The position numbers and the translations under genes are program-made. The notes under the pieces were generated by a model. That model searched no databases. It was not told where the DNA came from and saw nothing but the letters and a program-made list of their open reading frames with translations. A DNA stretch of 64,000 nt from JBJXFE01 sp046153875 (lineage in GTDB: Bacteria; Planctomycetota; Phycisphaerae; Phycisphaerales; UBA1924): the NCBI GenBank assembly GCA_046153875.1, contig JBJXFE010000043.1:25327-89326 (forward strand), given 5' to 3'. The first letter of the stretch is position 1; each line of letters begins with the position of its first letter. Shown piece after piece: positions 50,085 to 59,381 of the stretch.

Positions 50085-53000
50085 TCAGCCGCCGAAGCGG
50101 ATCTGCTCGTTCAGGCCCGGGAACTGCCGGTCTTCCTCCTCGTTCTGGATGAGGATGGTCGGCTTCATGAGGATGAGCAGCGTCTGCTCTTCCTTGCTCT
50201 CGATGCGGTTGGTGAAGAAGCGGTTGAGCACGGGGATCTTCGACAGGACGGGAACGCCCGTCTCGACGTCGAACTCCGTGACCAGGCGCTGCCCGCCGAG
50301 CAGGATCGAGCCCTGGTCGGGCACCGTCACGGTCGTGCGGACACGCGTGACGGTGACGGTGGGGAGCTGGATGAACGACTGGGTGTCGGCGGAGTTGACG
50401 AGCTGCCCGCCGGCGACGGCCGTCACCGCCTGGTTGGCGAACCCGTCGATGCGGGACACGCCCGCGTCGACGTTCATGGTGACGTACCGGCGGTCGGACG
50501 TGATCGTGCCCGTGACCAGGAGCGTGACGCCCTCGGTGACGACGTTGACGGTCGGGTCGAAGCCGACGGCCGACTGGCCCACGATCGGCTGCAGGTCCGA
50601 CACGAACGCCTGCTGGGTCGCGACGAAGATGTTGGAGGTCTGCCCGTTGGTGAACGTGAGGCGCGGGGCGGTGAGCTGGACGGATCGGCGGTCGGCCTGC
50701 GTCGCCTGGATCAGGAAGTCCACCTGGATGTCGTCGAGGAACTGTCCGGCGATGCCCAGCGCGGGCGCTCCGCCGAGGATGCTCGACGCGATGCCCTGGG
50801 TCGGTGCGAGCCCCGCGGCCAGCCCGAGCGAGTCCTGTTGCGCGCCGATGATGCTCCACGGCGCGGGGTGGACGGCCTGGGTCGTGCCGCCGCCGGGGAA
50901 GGGCTCGACGGCCTGCCGCTGGAGCTGGCCGTTGCGGAAGAAGTCGCTCGGCTGGATCGTCGGATCGACCGCCCGGGCCGCGCGCAGCTGGTTGTTGTTG
51001 GCGTTGACGTACAGGTCCAGGTCGAACCCGATCTGCTCGAAGAAGTCCTGGTTGATGAGGAGGAACCGCGTCTCGACGTTGATCTGCATGGCCCGCTGAG
51101 CCCGCAGCTTCGACAGGAACCCGTCGATCTCACGGTGGTTGCGGGGCGTGTTGGTGATGATAAGCTGGCCCTGGTTCATCAGGCGGTGGATCTTCCCGGT
51201 CGTGCCGCCCGTCTCCAGCCACCCATCGGGGTCGATGTTCTGCGTGATGATGTCGATGATGCCGTCGAGGCGATCGTCGCGGGCCGTCTGGATCGCGTTC
51301 TGCTGGTTACCCTGCTGGTCGTCGTTCCGGAACGGGCTCCGCCCGCCGCCCCCGCCCTGCCCGGACTGGAGCACGGATTGGAGGTCGATCGTCGGCGTCT
51401 CGGCGTAGTCCGGGATCTCGATGATGAGGTCGCGGATGTCGTAGATCGCCAGGACCGTGTGCTTGCGGATCGCGTCGTCCGACGCGATCGTCACGATGCC
51501 GTTGTCGACGGCCCAGTCCGCCTTGCCCGTCCCGCCGTCGCCGAGCTTCGTCAGCACCCGGTCGAGCATCGACTCGGCCGTCACGTTGGTGAGGTTCAGC
51601 GTCACGGGCGTGTCGCGGGTGATGCCGATCGCCTCCAGCGAGGCCCAGTCCACGTCCACGTTCACCTGGGTGATGTCCCCGAAGAACCGCACGACGTCGC
51701 CCAGCGCGTTGTCGGTGAAGGCCACGGACGGGATGCGCCGGCCCGGGTCCTGGAGCATCGCCAGCGCGCGCCGGTTCTCCGGCGCGTCCTGGAACGCCAG
51801 GGCCTCGCCGCGCGCGAAGCTGATCGAGGGCCAGTCCCCGGGGTAGTTGATCACGCCCCGCGGCGGGATCGCGGCCCGCTGGTTGTCGATGCTGTTGTCC
51901 CCGAAGTTGAACGACTTCTCCTTCTGCATGTCGTTGTAGTCTTTGTAGAGGCTGATGGCCTGGTACAGGTCGCGCAGCAGGAGCCCGGCCGGGTTGATCG
52001 GGTCGAGGAACAGGAGCTGGTTGACGGACTCCAAGGCCTCCGTGTACTTCAGCTCCTGCTGGTACGCCCGCGCGCGGTCGAGCAGCTCGTTGATCTTCCG
52101 ATCGCGCTGCTTGCGGGTGTCCTCGGCCTGGCTTGCGGCGCGGCGCTGCTGTTCGGCTTCGCGCTGCTGGATCGTGGTGATCGCCAGGTCCTGCTCCTTC
52201 TGAGCGATCCGGGCCTGGAACTGCTCGGTGCGCGCGAAAAGGTCCTCGAACTCGCGCTCGGCGAACCAGGGGCGGGCCACGTTGAGCTTGAGCCGGGCCG
52301 ACGCCACCTGCTCGCGCGCCTTGTTCGTGTCCCCGGTGTCCAGGGCCCGCTGGGCCTCGACCATATGCTGGTTGTACGTCACCACCGCTTCGTCGTGGAT
52401 GACCTTGCCGTCCTGGATCACGTCGCCGAGGCCCTGGCCCTGCTGCCCCATCCGGACCCTCACCTCGGTGATGCGGTCCTCGACGTGCTTGAGCTGCGGG
52501 GCCGTCAGGTGCTCGCGGTATTCGTTCCGCAGGCGCAGATAGCGCGATTGAGCCTCGTTCAGCCGCGATTCCGCGAAAGCACGATCGGCTTCCGCCAGCT
52601 CGCTCTGCGCCTCGAAGCGCATCGCCTGCACGATCAGGTCGCCCGCGGGCTGCGCGGGCGGGGGCTGGGCGGCGGGCTGCTCGACGGGCGGCTGGGCGGC
52701 CGGCTGCTCGGTGGGCTGAACCGCGGGCTCGGGCGGGGGTGTCGGGGGAGGTGCATCGTCACGGCGACGCACAGTCCCCGGCTGCATGACGCCCGCCATC
52801 GCTTCGGTCGAGAAGGCCGAGCCGCGCGATCGCTCGAGCTCGACGATCCGCGACTGGTAGTCCGCGAGCACACCCCGCATCGCGCCGCTCAACTCCACGT
52901 CCGAACGGTCCACCATCGACAGGCCGAACTTGGCCTCGGCGTACCGCCCCGCCACGAAGTCGCGCTCGGCCTGGGCCAGGGCTTCGCCCGCGAGCGGCTC

Positions 53001-53465
53001 GAACTCGTTCCGGCGCCGGTCCGCATCGCCCAGCAGCCGCTTCGCCTCGTCGCTCCGCGCCGGATCCACCGTCGGGCTCGACAGCACCGCCCGCGCGTGC
53101 AGTTGGGCCGTCTTCACGTCCCCTTCGAGCAGCGCCACGTCCGCCTTCTGGAGGCTCACGTCCAGGGGGTTCGCGGACAGGACCTTCGCGTCGGCCGCCG
53201 CGAAGACCTTGAACGCCCGCTCGCGGTCGGCTTCGGACAGGGCCGCGTCGTGCAACAGCACGCCGCGGGCGGCCCAGCGGGCGTGGACGAACTTGCCGCT
53301 GGCCAGCAGCGCCTCGGCCTTGTCGATCGGCGAACAGGCGCTCTCGCCGGCGCACCGTTCGGGCCCGGCATACGCCCGCCCCGCGGACAACGCCAGGGAC
53401 AGCGGCAGCGACGCCGCGGCGACAAGAACCATGCGACCGACCGGAACGCGCGTGCGAGTGAACAT
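50085..53465 (-). CDS. Large secretin-family outer-membrane protein with repeat-rich N-terminus
   Basis: About 1,126 residues from ATG 53465 (GGAGGT five bases upstream). A signal peptide (MVLVAAASLPLSLALSAGRAYA) precedes ~500 residues of helical TPR-like and coiled-coil sequence with a Pro/Gln/Ala-rich insert (about 230-270). N-domain-like modules (~570-720) lead to the secretin core: VETRFLLINQDFFEQIGFDL and near the end VPDQGSILLGGQ with GVPVLSKIPVLNRFF. Such proteins form the outer-membrane gate of type II secretion or type IV pili. The N-terminal part is far larger than in GspD or PilQ, and no other secretion genes are adjacent. Confidence 0.88.
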   Translation of the reverse strand: MFTRTRVPVGRMVLVAAASLPLSLALSAGRAYAGPERCAGESACSPIDKAEALLASGKFVHARWAARGVLLHDAALSEADRERAFKVFAAADAKVLSANPLDVSLQKADVALLEGDVKTAQLHARAVLSSPTVDPARSDEAKRLLGDADRRRNEFEPLAGEALAQAERDFVAGRYAEAKFGLSMVDRSDVELSGAMRGVLADYQSRIVELERSRGSAFSTEAMAGVMQPGTVRRRDDAPPPTPPPEPAVQPTEQPAAQPPVEQPAAQPPPAQPAGDLIVQAMRFEAQSELAEADRAFAESRLNEAQSRYLRLRNEYREHLTAPQLKHVEDRITEVRVRMGQQGQGLGDVIQDGKVIHDEAVVTYNQHMVEAQRALDTGDTNKAREQVASARLKLNVARPWFAEREFEDLFARTEQFQARIAQKEQDLAITTIQQREAEQQRRAASQAEDTRKQRDRKINELLDRARAYQQELKYTEALESVNQLLFLDPINPAGLLLRDLYQAISLYKDYNDMQKEKSFNFGDNSIDNQRAAIPPRGVINYPGDWPSISFARGEALAFQDAPENRRALAMLQDPGRRIPSVAFTDNALGDVVRFFGDITQVNVDVDWASLEAIGITRDTPVTLNLTNVTAESMLDRVLTKLGDGGTGKADWAVDNGIVTIASDDAIRKHTVLAIYDIRDLIIEIPDYAETPTIDLQSVLQSGQGGGGGRSPFRNDDQQGNQQNAIQTARDDRLDGIIDIITQNIDPDGWLETGGTTGKIHRLMNQGQLIITNTPRNHREIDGFLSKLRAQRAMQINVETRFLLINQDFFEQIGFDLDLYVNANNNQLRAARAVDPTIQPSDFFRNGQLQRQAVEPFPGGGTTQAVHPAPWSIIGAQQDSLGLAAGLAPTQGIASSILGGAPALGIAGQFLDDIQVDFLIQATQADRRSVQLTAPRLTFTNGQTSNIFVATQQAFVSDLQPIVGQSAVGFDPTVNVVTEGVTLLVTGTITSDRRYVTMNVDAGVSRIDGFANQAVTAVAGGQLVNSADTQSFIQLPTVTVTRVRTTVTVPDQGSILLGGQRLVTEFDVETGVPVLSKIPVLNRFFTNRIESKEEQTLLILMKPTILIQNEEEDRQFPGLNEQIRFGG

Positions 53466-53695
53466 GACGACCTCCAAGACCGAACCCGTGGGGGCGGGAA
53501 TGTACCGAGTTGCTCGCGGCTTCGCCCGCGCCGACCGTCCTGCCGGCGGGACACGCGGCCCCCGTCGCGCTCCGGCGCGATCGAGAACCCGCCTCCATGC
53601 GGACGCCGCCCACCGCGCGCCGGACCCGCTCCGCCTTCGGGGTCCCCTCCATGCACGGCGCGCCGCGCGCGCCCGGCAACGTCCTGTGGGGCCGG

Positions 53696-53724
53696 AAGAT
53701 ACCTCCCCGGCCCGGTCAACGCAA
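53696..53724 (-). promoter_or_regulatory. Candidate promoter of the secretin gene
   Basis: TTGCGT (53719-53724) and TATCTT (53696-53701) are 17 nt apart on the minus strand. The leader would be ~225 nt long. The remaining gap (53466-53956) has no gene. Confidence 0.4.
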
Positions 53725-53956
53725 CCTCAAATCCCGGCCTCGCCGCCGCGTGGTCCTGGCCACGATTGCGGCGGAGCCACCGGCCTCCCGTGGCCGATGG
53801 CGCAACGGCATCCGGGCTCATCGCCCGCCGGGGCCTCGCCCGAGTCCATCCGGGTGATATTCGGGTAGCGGTCGCGGCGAGGTGGTGCTTGCCGCCGGTC
53901 TGTTCCGCGTCGGGCCTGCCGCGATGTGATCGCCGTCGGCGATCCAGGCTCCGGCG

Positions 53957-54946
53957 CTATTCGAGCCACGCCCGCGACTTGATCCCTTCTTCCGCGAGGA
54001 CACCCTCGGGAATCTTCGCCCCCAGCAGCTCGGTCAGACGTTCGGGCGTCACCCGGTCGGACGAAACCACCAGCGACTCGGCCCACTCCTCGACGTCCTT
54101 GGGGCGCAGCTCGTCCGCGGCGTCCAGGGCCAGCTCCTCGGCACGACGCAGCGAGCCCGCCGTGATGACCGCGTCGGCATACCTGGCCCGCTCCTCCTCC
54201 TCGCCGATGCACCGGACCAGGCACCGCCACCCGGTGATCCCCAGGTCGTTCCCCTCGTCGTCCGTGTTTCCCTCGGGGTCCACGTTCAGGGTCAGGTTCC
54301 ATTCGTCGCGAAGCTGCTCCACGATCTCCTCGGCCGTGAGCAGGTCGGGGCGGTCGTCGGGGGCTTCCAGCACGCCGCGGTGCTCGTGCGGGGCGGAGTC
54401 GGCGCCCGCCGGCTGCTCCGCGGGCTCCAGGTCGAACGCGGCCAGCACGCGCTCGACCCGCTCCTTCTGGTCCGCCTCGGCCCGGACGGTGATGATTTTG
54501 TGCTCGTCGACGAACACGTACAGGAACGGCTCGTCGGCCATAGCGCCGAACCCGCACAGGCCGTCCTCGAAGAAGAGCCCGCGATAGCGCCGCAGCATGT
54601 CCGTAAACCGGTCCATGCCGATCAGGTCGTAGGAGATGTACGGGTCGATCTCGCGGTACGCGTCCTGCCCGAGCACGTCCAGGATCGGGTAGACCCGACC
54701 GGGCAGCAGCCCCAGCAGGCTCCGGCACAGCGGTTCGATCCGGTCGGCCCCGATCACGATGTCGTAGACGTACCGGTCGGGCCACTCCTCCCAGTCACCG
54801 GAGCTGTCATCGCCATCGGCCGGCTCGAACTCGACCGTATACCCGGCTTTGGGCTTCATCGCCTCGATCGGATAGACCCCGAGCGGGAACGAGAACCCTT
54901 CCATCGTCACGCGCTCGATCGTCGGGTCCACGCGGCATCGGGCCAT
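53957..54946 (-). CDS. Acidic protein of unknown function
   Basis: 329 residues from ATG 54946, chosen over GTG 54949 because TACGCT ends six bases before it. Strongly acidic. Residues ~50-170 hold alternating strands and helices (YVYDIVIGADRIEPL, FLYVFVDEHKIITVRAE), and the C-terminal half has a long helical acidic stretch (ADAVITAGSLRRAEELALDAA). I see no catalytic motif. It precedes the secretin gene by about 490 bases, so co-transcription is doubtful. Confidence 0.65.
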   Translation of the reverse strand: MARCRVDPTIERVTMEGFSFPLGVYPIEAMKPKAGYTVEFEPADGDDSSGDWEEWPDRYVYDIVIGADRIEPLCRSLLGLLPGRVYPILDVLGQDAYREIDPYISYDLIGMDRFTDMLRRYRGLFFEDGLCGFGAMADEPFLYVFVDEHKIITVRAEADQKERVERVLAAFDLEPAEQPAGADSAPHEHRGVLEAPDDRPDLLTAEEIVEQLRDEWNLTLNVDPEGNTDDEGNDLGITGWRCLVRCIGEEEERARYADAVITAGSLRRAEELALDAADELRPKDVEEWAESLVVSSDRVTPERLTELLGAKIPEGVLAEEGIKSRAWLE

Positions 54947-54952
54947 CACTCA

Positions 54953-54958
54953 AGCGTA
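54953..54958 (-). promoter_or_regulatory. -10 element of the acidic protein gene (leaderless)
   Basis: TACGCT is six bases before ATG 54946. Confidence 0.5.
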
Positions 54959-54990
54959 CAGCGCTCGGGCGACAGGGGACAGCGGGGAGC

Positions 54991-55014
54991 GAGACAGCGA
55001 GACAGCGAGACAGG
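54991..55014. repeat. Octamer tandem repeat (GAGACAGC)
   Basis: Three units, the last with C to G. Same unit as inside gatB at 33301. Confidence 0.75.
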
Positions 55015-55064
55015 GGCCGAGCACACAGACTGCTCGACTCCCATCACTTCATCACAGTCTTTTC

Positions 55065-55120
55065 GTCGCTCCGTCGCTCCGTCGCTCCGTCGCTCCGTCC
55101 CTTCGTCCCTTCGTCCCTTC
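55065..55120. repeat. Compound octamer tandem repeat upstream of coaX
   Basis: Four perfect GTCGCTCC units are followed without a break by three perfect GTCCCTTC units. The array ends 13 bases before the coaX -10 element. The complement of the second unit, GAAGGGAC, is the unit at 63184. Confidence 0.9.
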
Positions 55121-55133
55121 TTCGCATCCCCCG

Positions 55134-55139
55134 TACCCT
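55134..55139 (+). promoter_or_regulatory. -10 element of coaX (leaderless)
   Basis: TACCCT is six bases before ATG 55146. Confidence 0.45.
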
Positions 55140-55145
55140 TCTGCC

Positions 55146-55967
55146 ATGCACCTGCTCGCTGTCAGCGTCGGCAACACGCGCACGCGGTTCGGGCTCTTCC
55201 GCGACCGGTCGCTCGATCAGTCGGTGGTCGTCGAGAACTCCGATCCCGAAGCGGTGGCCGCGGCGATCCGCGCCGTGCCGACGGATCGGCCCGACGCGCC
55301 GGTTGTTCTGGCGTCCGTGAATGACCCGTTCGCCGATCGTGTCGCGGCGTTGCTCGCGCGGGATGTCGCGGGGCGTCTGCACCGCTTCGGGCGCGGGTTC
55401 GAGGTGCCGATCAAGAACGCGCTGACGGACGACTCCACCGTGGGCCAGGATCGCCTGCTCAACGCCCTCGGCGCGTACGCCCGCGGGCAGGACGCCTGCG
55501 TGATCGTGGACGCGGGCACGGCCGTCACCGTCGATTTCGTGGACGGCACGGGGGTCTTTCAGGGCGGCGCGATCGCGCCGGGGCTGAACATGATGCTGCG
55601 GGCGCTGCACGAGCGCACCGCGGCCCTCCCGCTGCTGCGCTACCAGGACCGGCCCGTACCCCCCGCCCCTCCCCCCGGGCCCGGAGCGGAGGAGCCCTCG
55701 CCCGCCGACCCCTTCGGGCGTGACACGCCGTCGGCGATGATCCGCGGGGTTCGGGCGGCCGTGGTCGGCATGACGCGTCTCCTCGCCGATGAGTACGCCC
55801 AGTTCTTCGGCGCGTACCCGCGCATCATCGCGACCGGTGGCGACGCGGGCGCGCTCTTCGAGAACGACCCGATCGTCGAGCACATCATCCCCGACTTGAC
55901 GCTGCTGGGCATCCACGCCGCGTGCGTGCGGCTGCTGGGCGACGGGGATGAGGGTGATGAGGACTAG
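55146..55967 (+). CDS. coaX: Type III pantothenate kinase
   Basis: 273 residues. It phosphorylates pantothenate in the first step of coenzyme A synthesis. The phosphate loop is SVGNTRTRFGLF at the N-terminus, the catalytic region is IVDAGTAVTVDFVDGTGVFQGGAIAPG and the adenosine segment is IIATGGDAGALFE. Length (~255-275) is typical. A 25-residue Pro-rich insert around 165-190 (VPPAPPPGPG) is extra. Confidence 0.92.
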   Translation: MHLLAVSVGNTRTRFGLFRDRSLDQSVVVENSDPEAVAAAIRAVPTDRPDAPVVLASVNDPFADRVAALLARDVAGRLHRFGRGFEVPIKNALTDDSTVGQDRLLNALGAYARGQDACVIVDAGTAVTVDFVDGTGVFQGGAIAPGLNMMLRALHERTAALPLLRYQDRPVPPAPPPGPGAEEPSPADPFGRDTPSAMIRGVRAAVVGMTRLLADEYAQFFGAYPRIIATGGDAGALFENDPIVEHIIPDLTLLGIHAACVRLLGDGDEGDED

Positions 55968-56011
55968 CGAACTGCATTCAGTCGTCAGCGATCAGCCATG
56001 AGCCGTGCGCG

Positions 56012-57079
56012 ATGAATCAGGATCGGTCGGCGCCGAACGATCTCGGAATCGGGGCGGGCCTGCGCGTCGCCTGGTCGCTCTCGACCCCCGCGTCCGGCGC
56101 GGGGGCGATCGCGGTGTTCGCGTTGACGAGCGACCGACCCCGGGACCTGGATGCGGCGCTGACGGGCCTGGGGATCGCGCCCGTGCCCGTCGGGCGACTG
56201 GGGCGGCGCCTCATCGCGGCGATCGACGAGGGCGTGGTGGCGCGCTGGACGCCGACCCTCGCCCACCTGATGCCGCACGCCGGGCCGGCCGTGACGCGCG
56301 CGGTCGCGCGGGCGCTGGCCGACGCGGGCCTGCCCGAGGCCGGCGCGAGCGACCCGCGCACCGAGCACCCCGAGGCCGCGGACCTCCTCGAAGCGCGGAT
56401 GCTCGCCGCGCTCGCCCGGGCCGCTAGCCCGCTGGGGATCGACCTGCTCCTCGACCAGCCCCGGCGTTGGCGTGCGAGCGGGCGGGACCCCGACGGCGCT
56501 CGGGAGTCCGACCGCGACCGCGTGATGCGGCGTTTGATCGACCCGCCGCTCGTGGTCGCGCTGGGCCCGCCGAACGTCGGCAAGTCCACGCTCGTGAATG
56601 CGCTGGCGGGACGGGCGGTCGCGCTCGTCGCCGATGAACCGGGCACAACCCGCGATCACGTGGGGGTGATGCTCGACTGTGCGGGGCTGGTCGTGCGGTA
56701 CGTGGACACACCGGGACTGCGTGCACCGCCCCCCGGTGATCGCGGGTCGCACGCGATCGAGGCCGAGGCGATCGACCTGGCCCGGCGCGTCGCGGATCGC
56801 GCCGACCTGATCCTCATGATCGGCGACGCCGCCTCGCCCCCGGTCTCCCGCGAGCGGTCGCCGCACACACCGGCGTCGCTGCGGGTCGCCACGCGGATCG
56901 ATCTGGGGGTTCCGCCCTGGCCGCACGACATCGGCGTGTGCGCCCGCGACGGGCGTGGGCTGGCCGAGCTTGTCGCAGCGATCCGCGATGCGCTCGTGCC
57001 GCCCGCGGTGTTCGCGGACGGGGCCCCCTGGATGTTCTGGATCGGGGCGCGCTCCGGCGCGCCCACCGGCGACCTCTAG
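56012..57079 (+). CDS. Degenerate MnmE-like GTPase
   Basis: 355 residues. The G domain is clear at ~185-300: P-loop LGPPNVGKSTL, switch DEPGTTRD, G3 YVDTPGLR and a G4-like TRIDL in place of NKxD. The N-terminal half keeps traces of MnmE (TPASGAGAIAVF and HLMPHAGPAV, then LEARMLAAL), so it derives from the tRNA-modifying GTPase. It is short (MnmE is about 450) and lacks the C-terminal FCIGK motif whose Cys is needed for the tRNA U34 reaction. It may have kept GTPase signalling only. The start is uncertain (an out-of-frame ATG lies 14 bases upstream). Confidence 0.75.
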   Translation: MNQDRSAPNDLGIGAGLRVAWSLSTPASGAGAIAVFALTSDRPRDLDAALTGLGIAPVPVGRLGRRLIAAIDEGVVARWTPTLAHLMPHAGPAVTRAVARALADAGLPEAGASDPRTEHPEAADLLEARMLAALARAASPLGIDLLLDQPRRWRASGRDPDGARESDRDRVMRRLIDPPLVVALGPPNVGKSTLVNALAGRAVALVADEPGTTRDHVGVMLDCAGLVVRYVDTPGLRAPPPGDRGSHAIEAEAIDLARRVADRADLILMIGDAASPPVSRERSPHTPASLRVATRIDLGVPPWPHDIGVCARDGRGLAELVAAIRDALVPPAVFADGAPWMFWIGARSGAPTGDL

Positions 57080-57774
57080 CCCATCGGCCCGGGCCCCGAG
57101 CCCGGTTCGCGCATCCCGACCGGCGTGCCCAGCACCTCGCGCAGGATCATGGCCCGGCGCCACTCCGCCGGGGTGCGTGGCGCTTCGAACACCGCGTCAG
57201 GCCCCGATAGGCCCGTCGACTGCGCGGGCGTGGCCGCGGCCGCGCGGAACACGGTGGACTCCGCGGCGTCCGCCGGCGCGGGTTCGATCATCGGCGTCGT
57301 CGTGCTCGGGCGGGGCTTTCGTTTCGAGCCGGGCCGTTGGCGGGTGGCGCGCTGCGGCGCCGCGGGGGGCGGCACCGGGGTGCCGCGCGCGGGCGCTAGG
57401 CCCGGGCCGCGGGGGATCGCCTTGATCACGATCGGCGCGGCGACCCCGGGGATCTGGATCACGATGCCCGCGGGGGCCTCGCTCGGCGCGGGCGCCGGGC
57501 GATCCGCGCCCGCCCGTCGGCGACGCAGCTCCTCGAGTTCGGACGTGCGGCGCGACTCCACGGCCCGCTGTTGCCTGAGTTCGAGGGCGGCTTCGGGCGT
57601 CGGGGCGGCCTTCTGCGGGTCGCGCCCGGTGCGGAGGATGTCCTCCTCGCGCTGTCGTCGCGCGTCGATAGCCCGTTTTTTCTGGGCCTGTTCGCGCAAC
57701 TTGCGGACCACGGCGCCGCCGATCCAGAACGCGACCACCGCCAGAAATATGTAGAAGTTCAGCCCGCGCGGCAT
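57076..57774 (-). CDS. Small membrane-anchored protein of unknown function
   Basis: 232 residues. One N-terminal helix (LNFYIFLAVVAFWIGGAVV) is followed by a charged helix, a long Pro/Ala-rich linker and a conserved-looking C-terminal motif TPAEWRRAMILREVLGTPV, which I have the impression recurs in planctomycete proteins. Topology should be one helix with the rest in the cytosol. It is convergent with the MnmE-like gene, with a four-base overlap. Confidence 0.65.
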   Translation of the reverse strand: MPRGLNFYIFLAVVAFWIGGAVVRKLREQAQKKRAIDARRQREEDILRTGRDPQKAAPTPEAALELRQQRAVESRRTSELEELRRRRAGADRPAPAPSEAPAGIVIQIPGVAAPIVIKAIPRGPGLAPARGTPVPPPAAPQRATRQRPGSKRKPRPSTTTPMIEPAPADAAESTVFRAAAATPAQSTGLSGPDAVFEAPRTPAEWRRAMILREVLGTPVGMREPGSGPGPMG

Positions 57775-57780
57775 GACTTC

Positions 57781-57786
57781 ATCCTA
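57781..57786 (-). promoter_or_regulatory. -10 element of the 57076-57774 gene (leaderless)
   Basis: TAGGAT is six bases before ATG 57774. Confidence 0.5.
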
Positions 57787-57813
57787 GCGGCCCCGCGCCC
57801 GCCCGATAGGCCC

Positions 57814-59283
57814 TCAGGCGCGCCCCGGGACCGCGCCGCCACGCCGCTCCAGCAGGATCCGCTTCGCCTCGCCGGCCACGTAGAACGACCCGGTGACGCA
57901 GATCAGGTCGTCGCGCCCCACGGCCTTCTCGGCCAGGGCGAGCGCGTCGGGCAGCGACCGGGTCACCTGCGTCATCTTGTGGCTGACCTCGGCGAACCGG
58001 CGGGCGAGCTCGCGCGGGTCCATGGCCCGCGGGTTCCCCGCGGCCTTCGTGAAGATGATCTTGTCCGCACCGGTCGCCAGCTTGGCGAGCATCCCCTTGG
58101 CGTCCTTGTCCTCGGCGCACCCGAAGATCACCACCATCGAGTCGTACTTGACGTGCTGCCCGATCGACCGCATCAGCGCGTGGACCGAGTCGGCGGTGTG
58201 CGCCCCGTCGATCACGATGCGCGGGGAGTGGCAGACCATCTCCATCCGCCCCTGCGTGTTGGTCTTCGCCAGCCCGGCGGCAACCGACTTCTCGGGCGCG
58301 TCGAACCCGCGGTCGCGCAGCTTGTCCACGATCGCCAGGGCCAGCCCGCAGTTGTGCGCCTGGTGCTCGCCGATCAGCGGCACGGGCAGGTGCTCGTAGG
58401 CCGACCGCGGCGTCGTGATGCAGACCCGCACGTGCGGGCTGCGATCGTGCGTGGCGGCCACGCGGTAGCTGAACTCGATGTCCTCCCCGACGACCTCGAG
58501 CGGCGCGCCCACCTGCTGCGCGACCTCGCGGAAGACCGCCATCACCCCCGGAGTCTGCGGGATGGTCAGGGCGGTCACGCCCGGCTTGAAGATGCCGGCC
58601 TTTTCGCGGGCGATCTTCTCGAGCGTGTCCCCGAGCACCTGGACGTGCTCGAGCTGGATCGCCGTCACCGCCGTCACCTCGGGGTCGATCACGTTGGTGG
58701 AATCCAGCCTCCCACCGAGCCCGACCTCCATCACCGCGATGTCCACTGCTTTTTCGGCGAAGTAGACGAGGGCGGCCGCGGTCAGCAGCTCGAAATACGT
58801 CGCGTCCCCGTGGGCGGGGCGGACCTTCGCCTCGGCGACGGCGCAGCGGGCCAGCGCGCCGGTGAACGCGTGCGGCGAGATCGGCTCATCGTTGATGCGG
58901 ATCCGTTCGCGCAGGTCCATCAGGTGCGGGCTGGTGAACAGGCCCGTGGCGTTCCCGCAGGCCGCCAGGCACGCCGCCGTCATCTCCGCGACGCTCCCCT
59001 TGCCCTTGCTCCCGGCGATGTGCACGCACCGCACGTCGCGCTGCGGGTTGCCCAGCGCCTCGAGCAGCGCCCGGGTCCGATCCAGCCCGAACGCTTCGCG
59101 CGGCAGGCGCGTCGGGCTCATCCGCTCATAGTTGATGCGCGACGCGAGGAACTTCTTGGCCGCTTCGTAGGTCTGCGGCGGCTCCGTGACCGCGATGTCC
59201 GGCGGGAGTGCGGGCGCGGCCACCGCCACCGGTTCGGGGTTGGCGCGGTCGCTCTTGCGCGCGGCGCTGGAGACCTTGGGCAT
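57814..59283 (-). CDS. folC: Bifunctional folylpolyglutamate synthase/dihydrofolate synthase
   Basis: 489 residues from ATG 59283. FolC joins Glu to dihydropteroate and extends polyglutamate chains. The N-terminal SRINYERM and TRALLEALGNPQ segments match the family; the ATP loop is HIAGSKGKGSVAEM, and further landmarks are EVGLGGRLDSTNVI, VIDGAHTADSVHAL and VVIFGCAEDKDAKGM. A ~45-residue disordered N-terminus precedes the domain. TACAAT lies nine bases before the start. Confidence 0.94.
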   Translation of the reverse strand: MPKVSSAARKSDRANPEPVAVAAPALPPDIAVTEPPQTYEAAKKFLASRINYERMSPTRLPREAFGLDRTRALLEALGNPQRDVRCVHIAGSKGKGSVAEMTAACLAACGNATGLFTSPHLMDLRERIRINDEPISPHAFTGALARCAVAEAKVRPAHGDATYFELLTAAALVYFAEKAVDIAVMEVGLGGRLDSTNVIDPEVTAVTAIQLEHVQVLGDTLEKIAREKAGIFKPGVTALTIPQTPGVMAVFREVAQQVGAPLEVVGEDIEFSYRVAATHDRSPHVRVCITTPRSAYEHLPVPLIGEHQAHNCGLALAIVDKLRDRGFDAPEKSVAAGLAKTNTQGRMEMVCHSPRIVIDGAHTADSVHALMRSIGQHVKYDSMVVIFGCAEDKDAKGMLAKLATGADKIIFTKAAGNPRAMDPRELARRFAEVSHKMTQVTRSLPDALALAEKAVGRDDLICVTGSFYVAGEAKRILLERRGGAVPGRA

Positions 59284-59292
59284 AGGGCCGCG

Positions 59293-59298
59293 ATTGTA
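59293..59298 (-). promoter_or_regulatory. -10 element of folC (near-leaderless)
   Basis: TACAAT is nine bases before ATG 59283. Confidence 0.45.
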
Positions 59299-59381
59299 GC
59301 GGGAGCCTCCCGCGATCCAAGCCGCGGGGCGCGGGGGGCCGGCGCACGCCCCGGCGCGTCCACGACTTCCGATCCCGATTC

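Noticed and set aside
50049..54587. A 1,512-codon open frame on the plus strand opposite the secretin and acidic protein genes
   Set aside because: It is an antisense shadow of high-GC coding sequence. Composition is Arg/Asp/Val repeats, with no domain or ribosome binding site, while the minus strand codes for clear families.
55065..55120. Regular repeats that could suggest a CRISPR array
   Set aside because: The units are 8-bp head-to-tail copies without spacers, and no cas genes are present.
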